A stretch of 64,000 nucleotides of DNA, taken from assembly GCF_038066715.1 (NCBI RefSeq), contig NZ_JBBUKT010000010.1, forward strand, positions 124,001 through 188,000, given 5' to 3'. Source of the stretch: Luteolibacter sp. Y139 (lineage in GTDB: Bacteria > Verrucomicrobiota > Verrucomicrobiia > Verrucomicrobiales > Akkermansiaceae). Below the pieces are notes generated by a model. The model saw nothing but the letters and a program-made list of their open reading frames with translations, searched no databases and was not told where the DNA came from. Shown here one piece after another: positions 9,236-19,691 of this stretch (the first letter of the stretch is position 1; the number at the start of each line of letters is the position of its first letter). The position numbers and the translations under genes were made by a program.

Positions 9236-11749
9236 ATGAAATCAAAACTCATACCCCTCCTCGCATTGGCGGCCACGGTTTCCGTGGCACCGGCCAGTGT
9301 TCTGATTCAAGAGTTGTTCGACAACATCTCCACCGGGAATGCCACGCTCAATGGCGCTGGCAGCACCGCGACATCCATCGGCCTAACAGGAGCCTGGGCG
9401 ACCAATGGCAGCACCGGTATTTACACCGCGAACAACTTCAATGTGGATGGCGCGACATTGCCCGGGCTCCCGTCCAATGGTGGCGGGCTGGGTGGCATCT
9501 GGAACAATGTGGGCAACTGGGGCACGAGCGTCTATGCGACGCGCCCGCTGGCCACGCCGATCAACTTCGCGGCGGATCGAACCATCTATTTCAGCGTGCG
9601 GCTGAATAATCCGGGCGATACGTCGATGGGTGTCGGTCTTGCCTCGGGCAGCGCGATCACGTCCGACTTCGTCGGTGCGGGGTTTACCTGGAACAATGCG
9701 ATTCCGATCGGATCGAGCAGCAACATCGCGGGCAACTCGCCCTTCATCAGCTATGGGAAATTGGATGGGGCGCAGCAGAGCGGTGTCTATGGCATCCGCG
9801 CGTATGAGGCGGGGCATCCGGTGAACGCCCATGGTTTGTTAGTCGGCCGGATCAAGATCAAGGCGACTGGCAACGATGAGATCGACATCAAGCGCTATGC
9901 GCCGAACCAGACGATCGACAACAACCTGACGGCGATCTTGTGGAGTGCCCATTCCGAGGTCGACTCGGCGATGAGTGCGACGCATCTGCTACTGTGGATG
10001 AACGGACAGGGGAGCGGGGAGTTGGATGCGATCCGCTTCGGCGACACTTGGACGGATGTGACGGGTGTCACGCTGGCGGGCACCGAGCAGCCTGCGATGT
10101 CCGGAGCGGCAGTGGCCAGCATCACGGGTACAGGTGCGCAGGCGAGCGCGAATCTCTTCACGAGTGCTGCGGATGTTTACCTCTACTGGGACACCGTGGA
10201 CAAAGGCACGAACGCGGGAGCGTGGAATTTTGTCAATCCGCTCGGAGCCAAGGCGATCGGTCCGGTCAGCGGAGCGATTACCGGCCTGCTGCCGGACACT
10301 CTCTACTACTATCGCTTCCGTGGGGTGAATACGGTGGCCGATCCGGATCTGGAAGGGTGGAGCGAAGAGAACCATTCCTTTGCAACCGCTCCCACGGGGC
10401 TTGCGATCACGGACTTGGAAGCGATCCCATTCACTACCTATGAGGTCGATCTCTTCTGGAGCGACACCTTCGCGACGGAGACGGGCTTTCAGATCCAGCG
10501 CTCGCCTGCGGGGGCCAACAACTGGGTGACGGTGGCTACCGCGCCGCCGGATACCACCTTCTACACGAACCGGCATACCGGACTGGTGCCGAATACCGCC
10601 TACGATTATCGGGTGCTTGCCGTGAATGCGGCAGGGACTTCCAATCCCTCGAATGTGTCGACGATCACGACGCTGCCCGGCACTCCACTGGAGACGAAGC
10701 TGCTGATCAACTTCGACGGCACGGTGGATGGCACGACTTACACTCTCGGAGGAGGTGAAGTCGATGCCACGGGGACTTTCAAAGCGAACGGTGTTCCGAA
10801 TGTGAGCAACGGCGTGGCGACGCTCAATCCGGGCAATGAAAGCGGTCCCGATGGATTCGACATCAATCCGACGTCGCTCGGCAGCCTGCTCACGCAGAAT
10901 TGGGTGGCCGAGGCATTGGTGACCTACCATTCGACAGGCACGACTACGACGACGCCGGTGATTCTGGATGTCCAGGGGGACTGCAACGTGCGCCTGCGCG
11001 ATCAGCTCGATGCGAATGTGCTCCAGATGTTCTACTGGAATGGTAGTAGCGTGCAGCAGCGCTATGCCACGCTACCGCCGAGCGGTGTGAAGGTTCACAT
11101 CGCCTACGCATGGGATGCGGGCTCTGCGACGCTGACAGGGTATGTGAATGGGGTTGCGTTCGGCTCGGCGACTGCCGGACCTTTCGCCACGCCTGATCCG
11201 ACCACACTGAGCTTCGGCTACTTCGGTCGTACGGGCTTCGAGGGACGGGGGATCGATGGCATCCTCGATGCGGTGGCATTCCAGACGGGGACCGCAACGG
11301 TGAATCCGGCGACTGACTTCCTGATTCTGCCAGATACGCAGAACTATGCCGGGTGGATCGCTGGTTTCGGAGTGGGTGGTAACACGGGCTTCGAGGTGGA
11401 TGCCGATGGGGATGGGCTGAACAACGGGCTGGAGGCCTTCATGGGGACCAATCCGAGCGTGTCCACTCCGGGTGCGCTGATCCCGGTGTCCAAGAATGGG
11501 ACGGTCTTCACCTTCTCTCATCCACAGGCAAGCCCGGCGCTTGCAGATGTGACCGGCTCCTATGAGTGGTCACAGGATTTTGTCACGTGGTATGCAGGTG
11601 ATGGTGTTGCCGGGCCCGGTGGCGGGGTGACGGTCAGCATTCCGACGGTAACGCCGGTGAATGGGATCGCGACGGTGACGGCTACGGCGAGCCAAGTGAT
11701 GACGCGAGTCTTTGTTCGCCTGAAGGCGGGACAGATCCTGGCTCAGTGA
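9236..11749 (+). CDS. Large secreted protein with FN3-like and LamG-like modules
   Basis: An 837-residue protein with an N-terminal signal peptide (cleavage near residue 20). Residues ~20-280 form a jelly-roll-like region. Two fibronectin type III-like modules follow (~285-385 and ~390-480; note LLPDTLYYYRFRGVN and LVPNTAYDYRVLAVN). Next is a concanavalin/LamG-like domain (~490-690) and an Asp-rich calcium-binding-like stretch (DADGDGLNNGLEAF). No catalytic motif and no PEP-CTERM tail were seen. It is probably an extracellular adhesive or polysaccharide-binding protein. A strong intrinsic terminator lies directly downstream. Confidence 0.7.
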   Translation: MKSKLIPLLALAATVSVAPASVLIQELFDNISTGNATLNGAGSTATSIGLTGAWATNGSTGIYTANNFNVDGATLPGLPSNGGGLGGIWNNVGNWGTSVYATRPLATPINFAADRTIYFSVRLNNPGDTSMGVGLASGSAITSDFVGAGFTWNNAIPIGSSSNIAGNSPFISYGKLDGAQQSGVYGIRAYEAGHPVNAHGLLVGRIKIKATGNDEIDIKRYAPNQTIDNNLTAILWSAHSEVDSAMSATHLLLWMNGQGSGELDAIRFGDTWTDVTGVTLAGTEQPAMSGAAVASITGTGAQASANLFTSAADVYLYWDTVDKGTNAGAWNFVNPLGAKAIGPVSGAITGLLPDTLYYYRFRGVNTVADPDLEGWSEENHSFATAPTGLAITDLEAIPFTTYEVDLFWSDTFATETGFQIQRSPAGANNWVTVATAPPDTTFYTNRHTGLVPNTAYDYRVLAVNAAGTSNPSNVSTITTLPGTPLETKLLINFDGTVDGTTYTLGGGEVDATGTFKANGVPNVSNGVATLNPGNESGPDGFDINPTSLGSLLTQNWVAEALVTYHSTGTTTTTPVILDVQGDCNVRLRDQLDANVLQMFYWNGSSVQQRYATLPPSGVKVHIAYAWDAGSATLTGYVNGVAFGSATAGPFATPDPTTLSFGYFGRTGFEGRGIDGILDAVAFQTGTATVNPATDFLILPDTQNYAGWIAGFGVGGNTGFEVDADGDGLNNGLEAFMGTNPSVSTPGALIPVSKNGTVFTFSHPQASPALADVTGSYEWSQDFVTWYAGDGVAGPGGGVTVSIPTVTPVNGIATVTATASQVMTRVFVRLKAGQILAQ

Positions 11750-11787
11750 GTCGAATTCGTTTTCTTGGGTAAACCTAGAGGCATTGG

Positions 11788-11829
11788 CCACAGGGGCGCG
11801 ATCGAGTGTCGTGTCCCTGTGGTTTTTTT
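11788..11829 (+). terminator. Intrinsic terminator after the FN3 protein
   Basis: An 8-bp perfect stem CCACAGGG (11788-11795) and CCCTGTGG (11815-11822) is followed immediately by seven T residues. It ends transcription of the plus-strand gene upstream. Confidence 0.85.
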
Positions 11830-11843
11830 CGCAGCGGCCTCGA

Positions 11844-11894
11844 AGGGAGGCGTGCAGCTCCCTCGGTTTCTTGCGGAATGAATTCCGCGCTCCC
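11844..11894. repeat. Palindromic repeat GCGGAATGAATTCCGC, copy 1
   Basis: The 16-bp near-palindrome at 11873-11888 is followed by GCTCCC and lies 8 bp from the stop codon of the minus-strand symporter gene. A smaller stem (GGGAG...CTCCC, 11845-11861) precedes it. The same palindrome plus GCTCCC recurs at 54395-54416, again a few bp from a minus-strand stop codon. Confidence 0.7.
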
Positions 11895-11902
11895 TGTGGG
11901 CT

Positions 11903-13516
11903 TCAGTGGCCGCTGCCGGCTTTTTCGGAGCCGAGGCCGGTTTGGGCGCGGAAGTTGAGTTCGGCGAACTTGGCTTCGGAGTTCGGGTCGGGCTTGCTGA
12001 GGATGGTGCCGAGCCATGCGCCGAGGAAGCCGAGGGGGATGCTGACGATGCCGGGGTTCTCCAGCGGGAAGATGGCTCCGGTTTTGCCGAAGATGCCATT
12101 CGGGCTGAGGAGGATGAGGATGACGGCGGAGGCGAGGCCGGTGCCGAGACCGGCGACTGCGCCGGCGGTATTGAAGCGCTTCCAGAAGACGGAGAAGAGG
12201 ATCACCGGCAGGTTGGCCGAGGCGGCAACGGCGAAGGCGAGGCCGACGAGGAAGGCGGCATTCGCGGTGGGGCCCATGAAGATGGCGATGGCGATGGCGA
12301 TGGCACCGACGAAGAAGGCGGTGATGCGGGCGACGCGGACTTCCTGGCCTGGCTTGGCTTCCGCCCCGTGCTTGATGACATTCGTATAGAAGTCGTGGGC
12401 GAAGGAGGTGCTGGCGCTCATGGTGAGTCCGGCAACTACGGCAAGGATCGTAGCAAAGGCGACGGCGCTGATGAAGGCGAAGAAGAGCTCGCCGCCGAGG
12501 GCCTTGGCGAGGATGGGAGCGACCATGTTGGTGTTCTCCTTGCCGTCGGCGGTGAGGATCGCGGCTTTTTGAAGCACGGTGGCGGCACCGAAGCCGAAGA
12601 AGGTGGTGAGGATGTAGAAGACGCCGATGACGCCGATGGCCCAGGCGACGCTGACGCGCGCGGTCTTGGCATCAGGGACGGTGTAGAAACGGACGAGGAT
12701 GTGAGGTAGGCCGGCAGTGCCTAACACGAGGCCCAGTGCGAGGGATATGAAATCGAGTGGCCCCCATGGGTTGACGGCGGCGCCGTATTTCAGGCCGGGA
12801 TCGAGCAAGTTCTTCGCCGGCGCGGTGCCTGCATAGGTGGCGTGCGAGACCGAGTCGAAGAAGGTGGACATGCTGTAACCATGCTTGCTGAGCACCATCC
12901 AGCTGAGGGCGAAGGCTCCGCCCATGAGGAGGAGCGCCTTGATGATCTGGACCCAGGTGGTGGCGAGCATGCCGCCGAAGACGACATAGACGAGCATCAG
13001 CGCGCCCACGCCGATGACGGCCGGGGCGAACTCGACATGAATGAGTTCCTTGATGATGCCGCCGGCACCGACCATCTGGGCGATCATGTAGATGATGGAA
13101 ACCATCAGCGTGCTGAGCGATGCCATGGCGCGCACGGGGCGCGGGCTCATGCGGTAGGCGAGCAGGTCGGCCATGGTGTATTTTCCGGCATTGCGAAGTG
13201 GCTCGGCGACTAGCAGGAGCACGGTGAGGTAGGCGACGAGGAAGCCGACGGAGTACATGAAGCCATCGTAGCCCTTGAAGGCGATCATGCCGGAGATGCC
13301 GAGGAAGCTGGCGGCGCTCATGTAGTCTCCGGCGACGGCGAGGCCGTTTTGCCAGCCCTTGATGGAGCGGCCTGCGGCGAAGTAGCTGGCGGAGCCAGTG
13401 GCTTTTCGCGCGCTGAAGTAGGTGATGACGAGGGTGAGCGCCACGAAGGCGAGGAACATGCCGAGCGCCGGGGTGAACTGGATGGCGGCGGTCGTGGAAG
13501 AGATCGAGGAGAGCAT
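11903..13516 (-). CDS. actP: Sodium:solute symporter, acetate permease type
   Basis: A 537-residue polytopic membrane protein of the SSS family with about 13 hydrophobic helices. Its early segment, with FAAGRSIKGWQNGLAVAGDYMSAASFLG, matches the ActP subgroup closely. ActP proteins take up acetate and short carboxylates with sodium. I chose the ATG at 13516, which follows the stop of the upstream DUF485 gene by 4 bp; an in-frame start farther upstream would overlap that gene. A DUF485 gene directly before actP is the usual yjcH-actP arrangement, which supports the assignment. The pta gene elsewhere in the window fits with acetate metabolism. Confidence 0.9.
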   Translation of the reverse strand: MLSSISSTTAAIQFTPALGMFLAFVALTLVITYFSARKATGSASYFAAGRSIKGWQNGLAVAGDYMSAASFLGISGMIAFKGYDGFMYSVGFLVAYLTVLLLVAEPLRNAGKYTMADLLAYRMSPRPVRAMASLSTLMVSIIYMIAQMVGAGGIIKELIHVEFAPAVIGVGALMLVYVVFGGMLATTWVQIIKALLLMGGAFALSWMVLSKHGYSMSTFFDSVSHATYAGTAPAKNLLDPGLKYGAAVNPWGPLDFISLALGLVLGTAGLPHILVRFYTVPDAKTARVSVAWAIGVIGVFYILTTFFGFGAATVLQKAAILTADGKENTNMVAPILAKALGGELFFAFISAVAFATILAVVAGLTMSASTSFAHDFYTNVIKHGAEAKPGQEVRVARITAFFVGAIAIAIAIFMGPTANAAFLVGLAFAVAASANLPVILFSVFWKRFNTAGAVAGLGTGLASAVILILLSPNGIFGKTGAIFPLENPGIVSIPLGFLGAWLGTILSKPDPNSEAKFAELNFRAQTGLGSEKAGSGH

Positions 13517-13520
13517 CGGA

Positions 13521-13841
13521 TCAGGCGTTCTTGGATTCGATGGAGGAGAGGAGGGCGTGCTCCATGGCATCCCACTTGCGGGCGGTGCGCATGTAGAACG
13601 CTGCCATGACGAAGGTCATGAGGAACTGGGAGAAGGCGAAGAGGTAGGCTCCGTTCACCTTGCCGACGAGGGGCTTCTTCATGAGATCCGGGAAGTAGCC
13701 GATGAGCACGGGCAGAGCCATGTAGTAGACGAGGAAGAAGATCGTCGCGGGGACGATGAAGCGCCGTTTGGCCGCCAGCAGCTCGTGGAAAGCGGGCAGC
13801 TTGGCGAGAGCCTGCCAGTCGGGTTGGGTCGGGTTTGCCAT
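13521..13841 (-). CDS. yjcH: DUF485 (YjcH-type) membrane protein
   Basis: A 106-residue protein with two transmembrane helices (~31-52 and ~67-90) and a short N-terminal soluble region. The helix pair separated by a basic loop is characteristic of DUF485. The family is almost always encoded immediately before acetate permease, as here (4 bp gap), and is thought to be an accessory subunit of the transporter. Confidence 0.88.
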   Translation of the reverse strand: MANPTQPDWQALAKLPAFHELLAAKRRFIVPATIFFLVYYMALPVLIGYFPDLMKKPLVGKVNGAYLFAFSQFLMTFVMAAFYMRTARKWDAMEHALLSSIESKNA

Positions 13842-13900
13842 TGGAATCCGCGAGGCCTAGCAGCCGGGGGAATGGCTGTCAAAGAGCCAAGGGGGTGATG

Positions 13901-14149
13901 TCACGGGGAAATGGGAGCGCGGGTGGAGCTCTCACCGTCATTCTCCTCGGCCTTGATCACCCGCTCCCGCTCCGCGCCCAAACGGACAAACACATCATCG
14001 GGAAGCGTTGATAATTCGTCAGTAAACGGAGTATCGACCACGTCCCTTCGAATCGCTCCGTTCTCGATTTTACCTTGGTCGGGCGACACGCAGGCGGCCA
14101 ATGAGCCACCGACACACCAAACCATGATCCACTGTAGTCGCGAGGGCAT
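13901..14149 (-). CDS. Small lipoprotein of unknown function
   Basis: An 82-residue protein with a hydrophobic N-terminus ending in the lipobox SLAAC (Cys at residue 20). The mature part is acidic and has no recognisable domain. It is upstream of the yjcH-actP pair on the same strand, about 60 bp away. Confidence 0.6.
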   Translation of the reverse strand: MPSRLQWIMVWCVGGSLAACVSPDQGKIENGAIRRDVVDTPFTDELSTLPDDVFVRLGAERERVIKAEENDGESSTRAPISP

Positions 14150-14278
14150 TTGTAATTAAGCGTGAGACGGATAGACGCCCGTGGAGGGTAGAGGGCGGGA
14201 AGCGGGGCCGCGAGTGATTTTTATGGGCAGAAAATCCATTGGGCAAGGGGGCGGGGGTGTGGTTGCGTGGCGGGAGCA

Positions 14279-15193
14279 ATGCGCTGCTTTTACTCGCAGG
14301 ATCTGGAGCTGAAATTGCCGTCGGGACATCCGTTTCCGATGGAGAAGTTCCGTATTTCCAAGGACATGCTGCTGGAGGGCGGGGTGCTGCGGCCGGAGGA
14401 GATCGTGGAGGTGAAGGTGGCGGATTCGCATTTGCTGAAGACGGTCCACGAGACGGCCTACATCGAGCGGATCTATTCGGGGCTGCTGGACCGGAAGGAG
14501 CAGATCCAGCTGGGGCTGCCGGTTACGCCGGAGCTTTACAACCGGAGTGCGACGGAGGTGGAGGCGACGCGGCAAGCTTGCCATGCGGCGCTGGCGGAGG
14601 GGGTGGCGGTTTGTTTAGCCGGGGGGACTCATCATGCGTTCCGCGAGCATGGGGAGGGATATTGTGTTTTCAATGACGTGGCGATTGCCATCCGGGATCT
14701 GCAGGGGAAGCAGCCGGGGATCAAGGTGATGGTGGTGGATACGGATGCGCACCAGGGGAATGGGACGGCGGCGATTCTGGGGGATGATCCGCGGGTGTTC
14801 ACCTACTCGATCCATGTCGGGCGGAACTATCCGACGAAGAAGGTGGCGGGGACGATGGATGTAGAGACGGTGCGGTATGTGGAGGGGGAGATGTATCTGA
14901 AGCAGCTCTTCGGCACGCTGGCGGCGGCGTTGGATACGTTTGCGCCGGATCTGGTGATCTGGATCGCGGGGGCAGATAACCATCGCAATGACCGCTTCGG
15001 GCAGATGCATCTTTCGGTGAAGGATATGCAGCGGCGCGATGAGGTGTTGTTGCGGGCGTTTATTCGGAACCGGGTGCCGGTGGCGGTGCTTTATGGGGGC
15101 GGGTATAACCGGGAGCCGGAGTTCACGGCGAAGATTCACCGGAATACGGTGGCGACGGCGAAGAGGATCGCGGCGGAGTTGAGGGGGTTGTGA
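14279..15193 (+). CDS. Histone-deacetylase-family zinc hydrolase
   Basis: A 304-residue protein of the arginase/deacetylase fold. The ATG at 14279 is preceded by a CGGGAG ribosome-binding site. Family motifs occur in order: a GGTHHAF His pair followed by GYCVFNDVA, DTDAHQGNGTA (zinc ligands Asp and His), GADNHRND and YGGGYN. Bacterial members deacetylate acetylpolyamines, acetoin-related substrates or acetyl-lysine; the true substrate is unknown. It stands alone and converges with the ABC ATPase gene across a copy of the hairpin element. Confidence 0.85.
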   Translation: MRCFYSQDLELKLPSGHPFPMEKFRISKDMLLEGGVLRPEEIVEVKVADSHLLKTVHETAYIERIYSGLLDRKEQIQLGLPVTPELYNRSATEVEATRQACHAALAEGVAVCLAGGTHHAFREHGEGYCVFNDVAIAIRDLQGKQPGIKVMVVDTDAHQGNGTAAILGDDPRVFTYSIHVGRNYPTKKVAGTMDVETVRYVEGEMYLKQLFGTLAAALDTFAPDLVIWIAGADNHRNDRFGQMHLSVKDMQRRDEVLLRAFIRNRVPVAVLYGGGYNREPEFTAKIHRNTVATAKRIAAELRGL

Positions 15194-15222
15194 GGGGCTG
15201 CCGGTCGGCACGGCTCTTCCCT

Positions 15223-15317
15223 GCATGAGGTCTCCCGTTGGGAGACGGAATCCTTGCCTTGCCTACCCGGCACTTCGTGCCGGGCTTTTATGAATTGTCC
15301 CGTTGGGACAAGAAGAG
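15223..15317 (+). repeat. Three-hairpin dispersed element, copy B
   Basis: GCATGAG, then hairpin 1 GTCTCCC-GTT-GGGAGAC, then hairpin 2 CCCGGCAC-TTC-GTGCCGGG with CTTTTATGA, then hairpin 3. In hairpin 3 the closing pair is T-A (TGTCCC...GGGACA) instead of the C-G seen in other copies, a compensatory change. It lies between the convergent deacetylase and ABC ATPase genes. Confidence 0.85.
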
Positions 15318-15327
15318 TCCGAGGCCA

Positions 15328-16308
<981 letters not shown>

Positions 16309-16521
16309 GGCGCGGATCGAGCAGGAAATGAGCCTTGCCGTGAGCTAAAGGACCGGGCGCTGGATTGCCAGCATGGGTTTGGGGGAAAGCGGGATTATGC
16401 CGAGTTTTGACCGGGCGCTGCGCCGGTGGTGGCTTTTTGGTAAAGGCGATGTGAAAAATTCGCGCCTGTGGGGCGTTGGATGGACTCGGGGAAATCGTAT
16501 CGGTATAGGCTTCCGAGATTG

Positions 16522-16962
16522 ATGCAACCGGCTCCCGAGCTTCCTTATTCTCCTGTAGCGGCTGACCAGTTGTCCGAGAGAAGACCGAGGCGCCGACGAT
16601 GGCGCTTGCTGGCGATCTGCTTTGGCGCGGTCGTATCCCTGCGGTGTCTAGTCTTCCCGCTATATCCCGTGGAGATGAGTTCCGTATCGGCCGACGGCAG
16701 CCTGAAGTTCACCCGATACAGAATCAATCGGCTCGACCTGACTGACTGGTATGACGGCCTTAAACAGAATGGTATTTCGACGTGGGGTATCCGGAGGATG
16801 ATCTATGGCGAGAACGGGGTCTACTTCTTCACTTGGGACGGACACGTCTATGGTCTGTGGGGGAACGAGTCTGGAGTTCCCGCTACTGTTGCGGGCCGTT
16901 GGGAGTGGTCCGGGGATCCGCATGAGTTTCCCTATACCCTTCAGGCTTCTCCGGGGGTGTAG
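16522..16962 (+). CDS. Hypothetical membrane-anchored protein
   Basis: A 146-residue protein from the ATG at 16522; an upstream ATG at 16480 would add 14 residues. A basic stretch (RRPRRRRW) precedes one hydrophobic segment (~residues 31-50), giving an N-in, C-out anchor. The ~95-residue exterior part is Trp/Tyr/Gly-rich and has no recognised domain. It stands alone, with a hairpin element copy downstream. Confidence 0.5.
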   Translation: MQPAPELPYSPVAADQLSERRPRRRRWRLLAICFGAVVSLRCLVFPLYPVEMSSVSADGSLKFTRYRINRLDLTDWYDGLKQNGISTWGIRRMIYGENGVYFFTWDGHVYGLWGNESGVPATVAGRWEWSGDPHEFPYTLQASPGV

Positions 16963-17050
16963 GGAAGTCGACGAAAGGGAAGTCGGAGGGGAAGGCGGCG
17001 TTTTCGTCCGGCGCGGAGAACGATTTCACGGAAGGTCCGATCCGGGCCGG

Positions 17051-17218
17051 GAATTCAGCCGTTAGATGCATGAGGCGTCCATGCAGGACGCGGGGATCTC
17101 GGGCATTCCACCCGGCACTGCGTGCCGGGCTTTTATGAGCCGTCCCGTTGGGACGAAGAATGTGGGGCGGTTCCGCTGGGAGGAATAATGGGCCCGTCCC
17201 GTTGGGGTGAAGAGCAGG
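17051..17218 (+). repeat. Three-hairpin dispersed element, copy C, with expanded tail
   Basis: Starts GAATTCAGCCGTTAGA then GCATGAGG. Hairpin 1 is GCGTCC-ATGCA-GGACGC, hairpin 2 CCCGGCAC-TGC-GTGCCGGG with CTTTTATGA, and hairpin 3 GTCCCGTTGGGAC. Two further degenerate copies of the hairpin-3 unit follow to about 17218. It lies between the convergent 16522-16962 gene and der. Confidence 0.85.
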
Positions 17219-17260
17219 CGGCCGCGGTGGTGCGGGATTGGTTCGCGGAACCAGCTGTTC

Positions 17261-18781
17261 TTACTTCTTCTTTCTGCCGGGAGGTCCTCCCGGGCGTTTG
17301 CCGGAGGATTTTTTGGCGGCTGGCTTCTTGCCGGTGGGCTTGCCGGCCTTTCTGGCGGCGGGTTTGCCGACGGGCTTTTTGCCGGGGCGGCCGGTGCCGG
17401 TGTCGCGCTCTTCCCATTCGCGACGGTCGCGGGAGCGGACGGAGAAGACGACGGGGACGGCGGGGACGGGATTGAACTCGCGGAGGCGGTTGGAGAGGTA
17501 GCTCTCGTAGCTCGCGGGCATGAGCGACTTGTCGTTGACGAAGAGGACGAAGGTGGGGACCGGGATGGTGCGGTATTTTTCGTCCACGGCGGCGGTGCCG
17601 TAGTAGAGCTTGAGGCGCTTGGCCGAGCGTCGGTCGGTGGGAGGCGGGTTGATCTGGAAGGCGTCGTGCAGCATGCGGTTGAGCTTGCCGGTGCTTGGGA
17701 CGTTTTGGGCGGCCTTGCGGATTTTGAGGACTTCCTTGAGCACGGTTTCGACGGCCTGGCCGCTCTTGGCGGAAACGGTGAGGGCGGGCGCGTAGGAGAG
17801 GAAGAAGAGCTCGCGCTCCACGTGTTCCTTGGCCTCTTCCTTGCGGGCCTTCATCGGCGCGTCGGGGTGATAGAGGTCGAACTTGTTCAGGACGATGAGG
17901 CAAGGCTTTTTCTCTTCGAGGATCTTTTGGGCGATCTTGCGGTCCTGGGCGGTGATGCCGGCGGCGAGGTCGATGACGAGGATGCAGAGGTCGGCGCGTC
18001 TAACAGAACGGTCGGTCCGCATGGCGGAGAAGACTTCCACCGAGGTGTCCTGCTTCGAGCGCGGGCGGAGGCCGGCGGTATCGATGAGGGTGAATTTTTC
18101 GCCGGCGAACTCGCAGGGGAGGTCGATCGCATCGCGGGTGGTGCCGGCGATTTCGGAAACGATGGTGCGCTGGTCCTGGAGGATGGCATTCACGAGCGAG
18201 GACTTGCCTGCGTTCGGCTTGCCGATGATGGCGAGCTTGATGCCGACTTCCTCGGCTTGGGCGGTGAGTTCCTCGATCTCGCCGACGAGTGGCTTCATGA
18301 ACTCATCGATCTTCTCGGTGAGGAATTGCATGCCCTTGCCGTGCTCCGCGGAGACGCGGATGGCTTCGCCGAAGCCGAGGCGGCTGAATTCGTCGGCGTT
18401 CTTGGTGTGCTTGTCCTCGTCGACCTTGTTCACCACGAGCATGACCGGCGGCTTGGCCTTGCGGAGCTTGCCGCCGAGGTCGAGGTCGACTGGCGTGAGG
18501 CCGGTCTGGGCGTCGACGACGAAAAGGATGAGATCCGCGGTCTGCATCGCGATGTCGGCCTCGATGGTGACAGCTTCGGCGAAGCCGTCTTCGAGGGTGC
18601 CGCCGATGCCACCGGTATCGATGAGGGTGCAGGGAATGGCGGTGGCCATGCACGGTGCGGAGATCCGGTCGCGGGTCACGCCGGGCTGGTCGTGGACGAT
18701 CGCGATCTTCCGCTTGGCGAGGCGGTTGAAGAGCGCGGACTTCCCGACATTGGGGCGGCCGACGATGGCTACGGTGGGCAT
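17261..18781 (-). CDS. der: Ribosome-assembly GTPase Der (EngA)
   Basis: A 506-residue protein with two tandem GTPase domains, which is unique to Der. G1 motifs are GRPNVGKS (~8-15) and GKPNAGKS (~190), with G3 DTGG and DTAG and G4 NKVD and NKFD. A KH-like C-terminal domain (~370-455) follows. Der acts in 50S ribosomal subunit maturation. The last ~45 residues are an extra Lys/Pro/Gly-rich tail, longer than in typical members and probably RNA-binding. It is a stand-alone minus-strand gene. Confidence 0.95.
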   Translation of the reverse strand: MPTVAIVGRPNVGKSALFNRLAKRKIAIVHDQPGVTRDRISAPCMATAIPCTLIDTGGIGGTLEDGFAEAVTIEADIAMQTADLILFVVDAQTGLTPVDLDLGGKLRKAKPPVMLVVNKVDEDKHTKNADEFSRLGFGEAIRVSAEHGKGMQFLTEKIDEFMKPLVGEIEELTAQAEEVGIKLAIIGKPNAGKSSLVNAILQDQRTIVSEIAGTTRDAIDLPCEFAGEKFTLIDTAGLRPRSKQDTSVEVFSAMRTDRSVRRADLCILVIDLAAGITAQDRKIAQKILEEKKPCLIVLNKFDLYHPDAPMKARKEEAKEHVERELFFLSYAPALTVSAKSGQAVETVLKEVLKIRKAAQNVPSTGKLNRMLHDAFQINPPPTDRRSAKRLKLYYGTAAVDEKYRTIPVPTFVLFVNDKSLMPASYESYLSNRLREFNPVPAVPVVFSVRSRDRREWEERDTGTGRPGKKPVGKPAARKAGKPTGKKPAAKKSSGKRPGGPPGRKKK

Positions 18782-18935
18782 GGGAGGGGCTTAGGGGAGG
18801 AAAACGCTCGCGGCAAGGGCTTTACGGGGAGGAATCGATGATGAAATGGGCGGAATGGGCGAGAGAAGAGCCGGGGATGGGGCTTTCGGTGGTTTCGTGG
18901 ATACTGAGAGGGAAACGCGTTCAGGTGGCTAGTAG

Positions 18936-18996
18936 TTCGGCCTCAGGCGGGCTCGCAGGACCGTTCCAGTCCGCCTGAAGGCGGGACTACGTACCA
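18936..18996 (+). repeat. Hairpin repeat (GTCCGCCTGAAGGCGGGAC), copy 1
   Basis: GGACCGTTCCA, then the hairpin GTCCGCCTGAAGGCGGGAC, then TACGTAC, at 18958-18993. The same string, with a small loop change, recurs at 25618-25652. It sits in the 248-bp interval between der and the pgsA-like gene. That interval holds no gene that I can support. Confidence 0.7.
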
Positions 18997-19029
18997 CTGC
19001 AGCGGATCCCTGCCCTTCGCTACGTGCGA

Positions 19030-19611
19030 TCAAGTTGCCGCGCGCTGGCGGATCTGGCGGGAGGCTTCGAGGTAGTAGTTTACGGCGGACCAGAGGGTGA
19101 AGAGGGCGGCGAGGAGGCAGGGGTAGAGCGGGGGGAGGATATTGACCTTCAGCATGACCCAGCCGATGGCGATCATCTGGGTGACGGTGCAGACCTTGCC
19201 GGTCCAGTGGGGGGAGTAGTGGACGTCGTGGGCGGCACGTTTCACGAGGATGATGCCGAGGACGATCAGGGAGTCGCGGGTGATGACCAGCCAGGCAAAC
19301 CACGGGGGCATGCGCCAGTCACCGGCACCCCAGGGGAAGGCGCTGAGGAAGACGATGGCGGTGATGAGGAGGAACTTGTCCGCGAGGGGGTCGATGAAGG
19401 CGCCGAATTTCGACTTCTGGTTGAAGCGGCGGGCGATCCAGCCATCGACGCCATCGGTGGCGGAGGCGAAGATGAAGAGGGCCAGCGCGGTCCAGCGGAG
19501 GCTCTCCTGCGGGGTGCCGTAGGCGACGCTCATGCCGTAGCGAGCGACGTACACGGCAAACACCGGCACCAGAGCGATGCGGCCGAGCGTGATCTTGCTG
19601 GCTAGGGTCAT
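19030..19611 (-). CDS. pgsA: CDP-alcohol phosphatidyltransferase, probable phosphatidylglycerophosphate synthase
   Basis: A 193-residue membrane protein starting at MTLASKITLGRIALVP, the usual PgsA-like opening. The family active-site signature DG(x2)AR(x8)G(x3)D(x3)D is complete (DGWIAR...GAFIDPLAD, ~55-78). It carries multiple transmembrane helices. It joins CDP-diacylglycerol to glycerol-3-phosphate in phospholipid synthesis; other CDP-alcohol transferases share the motif, so the substrate is inferred. In-frame sequence upstream of this ATG overlaps the preceding gene and is not needed. Confidence 0.85.
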   Translation of the reverse strand: MTLASKITLGRIALVPVFAVYVARYGMSVAYGTPQESLRWTALALFIFASATDGVDGWIARRFNQKSKFGAFIDPLADKFLLITAIVFLSAFPWGAGDWRMPPWFAWLVITRDSLIVLGIILVKRAAHDVHYSPHWTGKVCTVTQMIAIGWVMLKVNILPPLYPCLLAALFTLWSAVNYYLEASRQIRQRAAT

Positions 19612-19691
19612 CCGCCGCCACTGTGGCACGGGATGGAAGTTTTTGCGACTGGTAAGCTTTCTGAAGCTTGAGATCCCGGGAAAGTGTGGCT

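Noticed and set aside
17207..18841. 544-codon plus-strand open frame opposite der
   Set aside because: High GC keeps the reverse frame open. Der on the minus strand has all GTPase motifs; the shadow has none.
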